Shown in pieces: positions 34,592 through 40,479 of a stretch of 40,479 nucleotides of DNA. Numbering within the stretch: the first letter of the stretch is position 1; each line of letters starts with the position of its first letter. This DNA is from Bacteroidota bacterium (lineage in GTDB: Bacteria; Bacteroidota; Bacteroidia; Cytophagales; Cyclobacteriaceae): assembly GCA_027593175.1 (NCBI GenBank), contig JAQCJI010000017.1:1-40479 (forward strand), written 5' to 3'. The notes beneath the pieces are model-generated. The model had not been told where the DNA came from, made no database searches, and was given only the letters and a program-made list of their open reading frames with translations. Both the position numbers and the translations under genes were made by a program.

Positions 34592-36037
34592 TTATTTAGT
34601 TAATATACCATTTACCGTTCTCCAAATCCCAAGTGGATTGGCATCCATCAGGGCCTCGGGGAGGAGTTTTTGGGGCATATCTTGGAAGGCAATGGGTCTA
34701 GTAAAGCGTTTGATGGCATGGCTGCCCACAGAAGTGCTTTGACTTGCCGTGGTAGAGGGGAAAGGACCTCCATGCTGCATGGCATGTCCTACTTCCACCC
34801 CAGTCGGCACTCCTTTAAAGATTAAGCGCCCACATTTTTCTTCGAGCAAATTGACTAGGGAAAGTTGATCTGCAAGTTCTTCCTCTTCTGCCCAAACCGT
34901 GATTGTCAGCTGTCCTTGAAGTTGCTGGGCGATTTCCAGTAGTTCTTCTTGATTGCGGTAAATCACTAGTAGTGCAAATGCTCCAAATACTTCTTGGTGG
35001 AAAAATCGATCTTTTAACCAGTCTGCAGCCTTGATTTCTGCCAAAGCAGGACTTCCATTAATCAGGTGCTTTGGGTCGGCTACTTTTACCCAACAGAGTT
35101 CATTGCGAGCTTTTAGGGACTGAATGGAGTCGTAATAGGCTTTTGCTATGCCCGGGTGAAGCATGGGTGCAGCGGCCATATCTTTTAGTTCGGTAGCAAT
35201 CGCTTTTCCAAAGTTTTGGACTTGCTTTTCAGGAACGAAGATCAGACCGGGATTGGTGCAGAATTGTCCTGCCCCCAAGGTCAGAGAAGCGACAAAGGCT
35301 TTTGCCAAGGCATCATTTTCTTTTTCCAATTTTTGCGGGAAGCAGAAAATTGGGTTAACCGATCCCATTTCAGCAAAAACAGGGATGGGCACTTCACGCT
35401 GGTTGGCGAGGTGGAATAGTGCCATTCCCCCAGCATGGGAACCCGTAAATGCCAATGCTTTTGCCATGGTGTGTTTGACCAATTCCTGACCTTCCTCAAT
35501 TCCGCCTTCAACGTGTGTAAATAGGGCAACAGGAAGCCCACAGGCAGCAAGGGTTTGATGGATGCATTCAGCGACCTTTCTGGAAGTTTCTGGATGTGCA
35601 GGGTGTGCCTTGTAAATCACGGGGCAACCAGCGGCCAAGGCTGAAATGGTGTCTCCGCCTGCGGTAGAAAATGCAAGCGGAAAATTACTGGCTCCAAATA
35701 CTACCACAGGTCCGAGAGGGGTCAGAAAACGGCGAATATCAGCTCGAGGAAGGGGACTTCGGTCAGGCATTGCCGGATCGATGGTGGCTTCTACCCAGGA
35801 GCCTTCCTTCACCAAATTGGCAAATAGCCGGATTTGCCCGGTGGTCCTACCCAACTCTCCGTTGATACGTCCTTCCAGAAGGTTGGACTCCCGTACGGCA
35901 AGGGGAACAATCGCTGCTCTGCTAGATTCCAAAATTTCAGCAAGGGTATCTAAAAAACGCCCTTTTTCCTTTCCAGATAAATTTTTAAAAACTAGAAAAG
36001 CGGCTTGGGCTGCATGAAAAATGGAATTGATATTCAT
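34592..36037 (-). CDS. Aldehyde dehydrogenase, probable 2-oxoglutarate semialdehyde (2,5-dioxopentanoate) dehydrogenase
   Basis: It oxidises 2,5-dioxopentanoate to 2-oxoglutarate, the last step of hydroxyproline breakdown. The 481-residue product has the ALDH core: FGASNFPLAFSTAGGDT, CPVIYKAHPAHPETS (cofactor-binding Lys), FTGS, catalytic Glu223 in FAEMGSVNP and Cys260 in GAGQFCTNPGL. The wording of these motifs fits the NADP-type KGSADH subgroup. Substrate assignment combines that with the operon context. It is bounded by two copies of a palindrome-rich element, one in its leader and one ~20 bases after its stop. Confidence 0.9.
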   Translation of the reverse strand: MNINSIFHAAQAAFLVFKNLSGKEKGRFLDTLAEILESSRAAIVPLAVRESNLLEGRINGELGRTTGQIRLFANLVKEGSWVEATIDPAMPDRSPLPRADIRRFLTPLGPVVVFGASNFPLAFSTAGGDTISALAAGCPVIYKAHPAHPETSRKVAECIHQTLAACGLPVALFTHVEGGIEEGQELVKHTMAKALAFTGSHAGGMALFHLANQREVPIPVFAEMGSVNPIFCFPQKLEKENDALAKAFVASLTLGAGQFCTNPGLIFVPEKQVQNFGKAIATELKDMAAAPMLHPGIAKAYYDSIQSLKARNELCWVKVADPKHLINGSPALAEIKAADWLKDRFFHQEVFGAFALLVIYRNQEELLEIAQQLQGQLTITVWAEEEELADQLSLVNLLEEKCGRLIFKGVPTGVEVGHAMQHGGPFPSTTASQSTSVGSHAIKRFTRPIAFQDMPQKLLPEALMDANPLGIWRTVNGILTK

Positions 36038-36191
36038 TTTTTTTGGGAGGGATTGGAATAAGGGGGAAATAAAATGGAAATACTATTAAAATACAATAGA
36101 AATTAACTGAGAAAGCTCGGTGAAATAGATATTTTAATTCCTATTTCAACCTATTTAACGGAGTGAAGCGTAGTCTATTTCAACTGTATTT
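36038..36191 (-). repeat. Palindrome-rich leader, copy 2 (upstream of the aldehyde dehydrogenase)
   Basis: Landmarks match copy 1: the T-run next to the start codon, ATAAAATG at 36069, the GTGAAATA ... CTATTTCA core and CTGTATTT at 36184. The inner part also aligns in reverse orientation with copy 1 (GTTGAAATA.ACT..GCTTC.CT.CGT.AAATAGG, then TATTTCACCGAGCTT), as expected for a near-palindrome. Confidence 0.7.
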
Positions 36192-36206
36192 AAATTTACA
36201 TTTCCA

Positions 36207-37097
36207 TTAAAGCATTGGCCGATTTTTAATGCCGTCCGTAATTATTTTTTCAATTCGTACGCGTTCCTCGCCAATCAAAGTTAGTCGTGGGGCGCGCACA
36301 TGTTCGGATCCAATGCCGCAATGCTGCTCAGCCAATTTGATGTATTGAACCAGTTTGGGGTGGATGTCGAGTTCCAACAGGGGCAAAAACCAACGGTAAA
36401 TCTTTCGTGCCTCCTCAATTTTTCCCTCTTGAACCAAGTTGTAAATCACGACAGTTTCCTTCGGGAACGCACAAACCAATCCTGCTACCCAGCCTACGGC
36501 ACCCATCAGCAACTCTTCAAGCGCTAGGGTATCTACACCGCAAAGAATTTGGAAGCGGTCTCCAAATCGGTTGATCATGCGGGTGACATTTGAAATGTCG
36601 CGGGTAGATTCTTTGATGGCTTGGATGTTGGCACAGTCTGCCAATTCAGCAAACATGTCGATCGTCACGAGGGTTTTATAATCCACTGGGTTGTTGTAGA
36701 TCATCATGGGCAGTGAGGTGGACTGCGCTACTGTTTTGAAGTAGGCAACTACTTCACGCGCGTCTGCTCCATAGCGCATGGGAGGGAGAATCATCAAGCC
36801 AGAAGCACCGAGCTCTTCCGCTTTTTTAGCCCAAAAAAGTGCGTCTTTGGTTGCTCCTTCAGCAATGTTAAGGACCACGGGCACCCTACCATTGACGTAA
36901 TTTACAGTTTCTCGGGTTAGTGTGATTTTTTCTTCTTGGGAGAGGACAGAGCTTTCGCCCAAGGTTCCACCCAAAATAATGCCGTGAACGCCACAGGCTA
37001 ATTGGAAGTCTATATTCTTAAAAAATAGGTTCATGTCTAGACTGCCGTCAGCATGAAATTTGGTAGTTACTGCAGGAAATACGCCTTTCCAGTTCAT
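36207..37097 (-). CDS. DapA-family lyase, probable delta-1-pyrroline-4-hydroxy-2-carboxylate deaminase
   Basis: A 296-residue (beta/alpha)8 class I aldolase-type enzyme: MNWKGVFPAVTTKF, GGTLGESSVLSQEE, the Tyr134 motif MIYNNPVDY, and the Schiff-base Lys162 in QAIKESTRD. True DapA proteins have GTTGE; the second Thr is Leu here, so a different substrate is expected. With its neighbours, the best fit is removal of water and ammonia from pyrroline-4-hydroxy-2-carboxylate to give 2,5-dioxopentanoate. The ATG at 37097 is the usual family start; the frame open to 37169 passes through a likely -7 box at 37146-37153. Confidence 0.88.
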   Translation of the reverse strand: MNWKGVFPAVTTKFHADGSLDMNLFFKNIDFQLACGVHGIILGGTLGESSVLSQEEKITLTRETVNYVNGRVPVVLNIAEGATKDALFWAKKAEELGASGLMILPPMRYGADAREVVAYFKTVAQSTSLPMMIYNNPVDYKTLVTIDMFAELADCANIQAIKESTRDISNVTRMINRFGDRFQILCGVDTLALEELLMGAVGWVAGLVCAFPKETVVIYNLVQEGKIEEARKIYRWFLPLLELDIHPKLVQYIKLAEQHCGIGSEHVRAPRLTLIGEERVRIEKIITDGIKNRPML

Positions 37098-37145
37098 ATG
37101 GATTCGATTTGGGCCAGAGGTGGCTAGGGTGAAACTTTTGCTTCT

Positions 37146-37153
37146 CAAAAATA
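37146..37153 (-). promoter_or_regulatory. Possible -7 box for the hydroxyproline cluster
   Basis: TATTTTTG on the minus strand fits TAnnTTTG and lies ~50 bases before the chosen start of the DapA-family gene. No -33 TTG is seen at the expected place, so this is tentative. Confidence 0.35.
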
Positions 37154-37256
37154 AGTAAAGATTAAACAAAAAATCTATTCCTGTATTAGTTCATTTTGAT
37201 ACTATATTAACCAAAAAATAAGGGGATTACTTAATTCCTAGCCAAATTCTCTAGCC

Positions 37257-38939
37257 ATGAAAAAATTAGTTCTTTTTCTTTCCTTCGCACTCTTCTCCCT
37301 CCTAGCCCAGGCGACAGAGCTTGTTAACTTGATACAAACCTACCAAGCGGATCGAGGCGCCCTCACCCGCTTGTACACCCATCGACTTTCGACGGAGTAC
37401 TTTGCTCGGATGGTATCCTTCAATCGAGACTATCTGAAGACCCTACAAGCCCAAAACTATGCTGCGCTTTCTGAGGACGGGAAGATCGATTACGTTCTTT
37501 TCAGAAACTACCTTGAAAAACAATTGGCCAAACTCGATTTGGAAGAGCGTGATTTTCTGCAAATCCAATCGGTAATCGCCTTTGGAAAGCCTTTGGAAGC
37601 CTTTGTTGTGGGCCGCCGCAGGTCCGTTCAGCCTGATGCACAGGCCTTGGCTGCTCAATGGAATCAAGTGGCCCAAGCTTTGGACGCCCAGCAAAAGGCA
37701 CTTGCCACTAGCTCCAAATATGATTCTTGGCAAAAAGCGGAATTGGCTGCTCTGGCGGTGGAAAGTTTGGCCAAAGTGGTCAAAGAGTCCTATGACTTTT
37801 ATTTTGACTTTGATCCCGCGTTTACCTGGTGGATGCCTACCCCTTGGGAAAAATTGGACGCCGGCATGAAAGCCTATGCGAAAGCTTTGCGCGCCCATTA
37901 TACCAATTCCGTGAAAGACGATGGCAGTGGCATCATCGGCAAGCCCATCGGAAGAGAGGCCCTTGAAAAGCAACTGGCATTTGAAATGATTGCTTACACG
38001 CCAGAGGAATTGATAACAGAAGCTGAAAAGCAGTTTGCCTGGTGCGAAAAGGAGATGCTCAAGGCATCGAATGAACTTGGCTTTGGCAACGATTGGAAGA
38101 CGGCCCTAGAAATGGTCAAGAACACCTATCTCCCGGCTGGTGCCTGGCCACAGGAGGTCGTTCGCCTGGGTGAGGAAGCCATTGACCTGATGGTGAAAAA
38201 CGACTGGTTGACCGTTCCGCCTCTAGCGATTGAAACCTGGAGAACGAGCATGATCTCAGCAGAGCGGCAGCGGATAAGCCCATTTTTCTTGGGGGGAGAA
38301 GTGATCCAGATTGCATACCCTACCTCGGAGATGAGCCACGAGGAAAAAATGATGTCCATGCGCGGAAACAATCCCCACTTTTCTAGGGCAACCGTGCAGC
38401 ACGAACTTATCCCTGGGCACCACCTGCAGCAGTTTATGAACCAGCGCTACATGACACACCGCAGACCTTTTGGCACGCCGTTCTGGACTGAGGGCTGGGC
38501 CTTGTATTGGGAGTTTGTGTTGTGGGACCGTCAGTTTCCAAGAGATGCCAAAGACAAGGTGGGTATGCTTTTTTGGCGAATGCACCGTGCGGCAAGGATT
38601 ATCTTTTCGCTTAACTACCATTTAGGGGAAATGACCCCGCAGCAATGTATCGATCTTCTGGTGTCTCGGGTAGGCCACGAATATGCCAATGCGGAAGCAG
38701 AGGTTCGTAGGTCTTTCGAGGGAAGCTATGGCCCCTTGTACCAAATTGCTTATATGATAGGGGCGCTTGAAATTTATGCCTTGCGCAAAGAGATGGTTGA
38801 TTCGGGAAAAATGCCTGAAAAGGATTTTCATGACCTTATCCTCACCCAAAACGCGATGCCAGTAGAAATATTGCGGGCTAAGGTAACTGGAAAGGCGCTT
38901 TCCAAGGACCACCGAGCCAATTGGAAATTCTTAAACTAA
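37257..38939 (+). CDS. Exported DUF885-family metallopeptidase-like protein
   Basis: 560 residues with a signal peptide (KKLVLFLSFALFSLLAQA). The DUF885 signature HELIPGHHLQQF is at ~382-393, a zinc-site pattern of the HExxxGHH kind, followed by TEGWALYWE at ~411 with a likely third ligand Glu. This gluzincin-like layout suggests a periplasmic or surface peptidase; substrates are mostly unknown. The gene is divergent from the hydroxyproline cluster with a shared ~160-base upstream region, so it might release hydroxyproline-containing peptides, which is speculation from position. Confidence 0.88.
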   Translation: MKKLVLFLSFALFSLLAQATELVNLIQTYQADRGALTRLYTHRLSTEYFARMVSFNRDYLKTLQAQNYAALSEDGKIDYVLFRNYLEKQLAKLDLEERDFLQIQSVIAFGKPLEAFVVGRRRSVQPDAQALAAQWNQVAQALDAQQKALATSSKYDSWQKAELAALAVESLAKVVKESYDFYFDFDPAFTWWMPTPWEKLDAGMKAYAKALRAHYTNSVKDDGSGIIGKPIGREALEKQLAFEMIAYTPEELITEAEKQFAWCEKEMLKASNELGFGNDWKTALEMVKNTYLPAGAWPQEVVRLGEEAIDLMVKNDWLTVPPLAIETWRTSMISAERQRISPFFLGGEVIQIAYPTSEMSHEEKMMSMRGNNPHFSRATVQHELIPGHHLQQFMNQRYMTHRRPFGTPFWTEGWALYWEFVLWDRQFPRDAKDKVGMLFWRMHRAARIIFSLNYHLGEMTPQQCIDLLVSRVGHEYANAEAEVRRSFEGSYGPLYQIAYMIGALEIYALRKEMVDSGKMPEKDFHDLILTQNAMPVEILRAKVTGKALSKDHRANWKFLN

Positions 38940-39016
38940 TCTCCCCCCTGCTGTTGCTTGTTGAAACTTTTATCTATGCCTTTCTTTATACCTTTAGTTT
39001 TTAAGTTATTTTAGGT

Positions 39017-39913
39017 ATGTGGATTCCCCTCATTCGTCAATTTCGTCATTACCTCACCCTTGAGCGTTCGTTGAGCATCAATTCCATTGAGGCCTATACG
39101 AGAGATGTGCAGAAGTTGGCTGATTATGCAGGCAAAGAATTTCCATCCAAGAGCGCTCTTGAGCTCGAGCTCGAACACCTGAGGAAGTTTGTAACTGCCT
39201 TAGTAAAGTTGGAGATCTCTCCCTATTCCCAAGCACGAATCATCTCCGGGATAAAGGCCTTTTACCGCTTTTTGATGTATGAGGATAGAATTAGTGAGGA
39301 TCCTTCGCAACTGTTGGAAGCTCCTAAATTGGGGAGGAAGCTTCCCGATACGCTTAGTTTTGATGAAATAGAAACCTTACTTGCAGCTATTCCCCTTGGT
39401 GAGGCAGGAGGGCATCGCAATCGGGCCATGCTCGAAATGCTGTACAGCTCAGGCTTGCGAGTCACCGAGTTGGTGGAGCTAAAAAAGAGCCTGATTTTTG
39501 CAGATGTGGGGTTTTTGAAGGTGGTAGGAAAAGGTAATAAGGAAAGGCTTATACCGGTTGGCAGGGTGGCCTTGCATTACCTCAAGCTGTATGACGAACA
39601 TGTGCGTTCGCAGCAAGTACCCGCCAAGGGGCAGGAGGAATACGTATTTCTCAACCGTCGGGGACAAAAATTGACGCGGGTGATGGTGTTTATGATCATC
39701 AAAAAAACTGCCGAGAAAGCAGGGATTAAAAAAAATATAAGTCCCCATACCTTTCGGCATTCCTTTGCCACCCACCTCATTGAGGGAGGGGCAGACTTAA
39801 GGGCTGTACAAGAAATGCTGGGCCATGAGAGCATCACCACCACGGAGATCTACACCCATTTGGATCGAGATTACCTTAGACAGGTGCTTACAGAATTTCA
39901 TCCAAGGAAGTGA
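39017..39913 (+). CDS. xerD: Tyrosine recombinase XerC/XerD
   Basis: It resolves chromosome dimers at dif with FtsK. The 298-residue product has a SAM-like N-terminal domain (YLTLERSLSINSIEAYTRDVQ) and a complete catalytic set: Arg148 (SGLRVTEL), Lys172 (GKGNKERLIP), His244 and Arg247 (PHTFRHSFATHLIEGGAD), His270 (MLGHESITTTEIYTH) and the nucleophile Tyr279. Length and motif wording fit the housekeeping Xer enzymes rather than phage integrases, and no attachment site or phage genes lie nearby. XerC versus XerD is not certain from the sequence alone. A TACCTTTA -7-like box at 38989 is a possible promoter. Confidence 0.88.
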   Translation: MWIPLIRQFRHYLTLERSLSINSIEAYTRDVQKLADYAGKEFPSKSALELELEHLRKFVTALVKLEISPYSQARIISGIKAFYRFLMYEDRISEDPSQLLEAPKLGRKLPDTLSFDEIETLLAAIPLGEAGGHRNRAMLEMLYSSGLRVTELVELKKSLIFADVGFLKVVGKGNKERLIPVGRVALHYLKLYDEHVRSQQVPAKGQEEYVFLNRRGQKLTRVMVFMIIKKTAEKAGIKKNISPHTFRHSFATHLIEGGADLRAVQEMLGHESITTTEIYTHLDRDYLRQVLTEFHPRK

Positions 39914-39989
39914 GCAAGGAAAAGCCATTTAGAAATGCTGATTATTGAAAAATTTACTTGGCCTAATGATTGGCCATTTACTTCCGAAG

Positions 39990-40298
39990 CTATCTACTCA
40001 CTTCATGCTTAAGCAAATCCAAACCCTCCCATACCTGAATATCCCCAAAGCCATATATTCCTTCCCTTTCGATGAATAGGGAAAATACCCTGTCAAAATC
40101 TTGGGCACCTCTCTCCAAAATTTGTAGAATTACTTTTTCTGGCCTTCTCCGGGTTGGATCCTCGTAAAGCCTATCCAAATGCGCCTGGTATACCTCTTTC
40201 AGCTGCCGGAAACAGGGGATAATTTTTGAAAGCTCAACCAGAATTCGCCAATTTCCCCGAGAATAGGCTTCCCGAAAAACTCCTTCAAAGGGAGACAC
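39990..40298 (-). CDS. Hypothetical protein
   Basis: A 102-residue soluble, helix-rich protein with no signal peptide and no recognised domain (MSPFEGVFREAYSRGNWRIL ... ending EGLDLLKHEVSR). The only available start is a GTG at 40298, which overlaps the end of the upstream M23-type frame by 14 bases; such an overlap is compatible with translational coupling. Base use looks coding and like its surroundings. I cannot assign a function. Confidence 0.6.
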   Translation of the reverse strand: MSPFEGVFREAYSRGNWRILVELSKIIPCFRQLKEVYQAHLDRLYEDPTRRRPEKVILQILERGAQDFDRVFSLFIEREGIYGFGDIQVWEGLDLLKHEVSR

Positions 40299-40479
40299 TA
40301 TTTAATCCTAGAAAAACACATGGATCAGCGCAATTTTTAGCATAAAATACCAACTCTTTTTCTGCTGCCACTCCGGGATAATCTCCCCAATTTCCACCCA
40401 AGTCCCAGATCAGCTGGAGGTGCAGGTGTGGAGGCCAGTCGCCGTTTTCTGGAAAGGGCCCCACCCGACAAAAAATCTC
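40285..40479 (-). CDS. M23-type peptidase, C-terminal part only
   Basis: An open minus-strand frame enters at the window's right edge and stops at 40285-40287 (64 residues visible). RVGPFPENGDWPPHLHLQLI contains an H-x-H that matches the last zinc-binding motif of LytM/M23 endopeptidases (HLHFQ). It is followed by GNWGDYPGVA and a Cys-Ala-Asp-Pro tail, as I recall from M23 domains of Bacteroidota that occur alone or fused to aminotransferases. The start, and whether other domains precede it, are outside the window. Confidence 0.7.
   Translation of the reverse strand, partial: EIFCRVGPFPENGDWPPHLHLQLIWDLGGNWGDYPGVAAEKELVFYAKNCADPCVFLGLNSVSL

Noticed and set aside
36207-37097. Classical dihydrodipicolinate synthase (dapA) for lysine synthesis
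   Set aside because: The GTTGE motif is GTLGE and the neighbours are hydroxyproline enzymes, so a catabolic deaminase fits better.
39017-39913. Integrase of a mobile element
   Set aside because: Housekeeping Xer length and motifs, with no attachment repeats, phage genes or cargo nearby.

Overview
The window reads as chromosomal DNA from a member of the Bacteroidota, probably a Cyclobacteriaceae-type marine or soil bacterium; the family is inferred. The grounds are promoters with the TAnnTTTG -7 box typical of the phylum, a gldD gliding-motility lipoprotein, a BatD protein, a ribosomal protein S16 with a long C-terminal tail, and large exported carboxypeptidase-regulatory/plug proteins. I see no phage, insertion sequence or CRISPR array.

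Region by region. 1-605: the 3' end of a sulfatase. 606-1138: a stretch without a clear gene, followed by tRNA-Arg(CCU) on the minus strand. 1354-3962: rpsP-rimM-trmD-rplS, closed by a strong terminator. 4100-5828: gltX and a small unknown gene. 5917-12086: a three-gene cell-envelope operon with two paralogous ~900-residue macroglobulin/plug proteins and a small outer-membrane barrel. 12148-13637: aroQ and a SerC-like aminotransferase. 13785-17644 (minus): batD-aroC-dicarboxylate/amino-acid symporter, tightly packed. 17757-17960: a small unknown gene. 18012-19629 (minus): glnB-type P-II gene and amt, an ammonium module. 19892-20794: nucleotidyltransferase. 20816-21919 (minus): recF. 22011-26070: pdhA, a TPR membrane protein, ribH, lysC and a small membrane protein. 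26087-29345 (minus): recG and a NahK-like sugar kinase. 29548-31320: a sodium:solute symporter. 31379-31954 (minus): gldD. 32050-37097 (minus): four enzymes that together make up the trans-4-hydroxy-L-proline to 2-oxoglutarate route. 37257-38939: an exported DUF885 metallopeptidase-like protein. 39017-39913: a XerC/XerD recombinase. 39990-40479 (minus): a small unknown gene and the 3' end of an M23 peptidase.

How the genes work together. The hydroxyproline cluster is the clearest pathway: epimerase, FAD-dependent D-hydroxyproline oxidation, DapA-family deaminase and 2-oxoglutarate semialdehyde dehydrogenase. Its genes are separated by palindromic intergenic elements. Two of these are related ~140-155 bp leaders directly upstream of the epimerase and dehydrogenase start codons; a trio of hairpins lies between the epimerase and the oxidase. 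These leaders, the 59-residue tandem duplication in the S16 tail and the barrel-less plug/macroglobulin operon are the parts most worth a second look.
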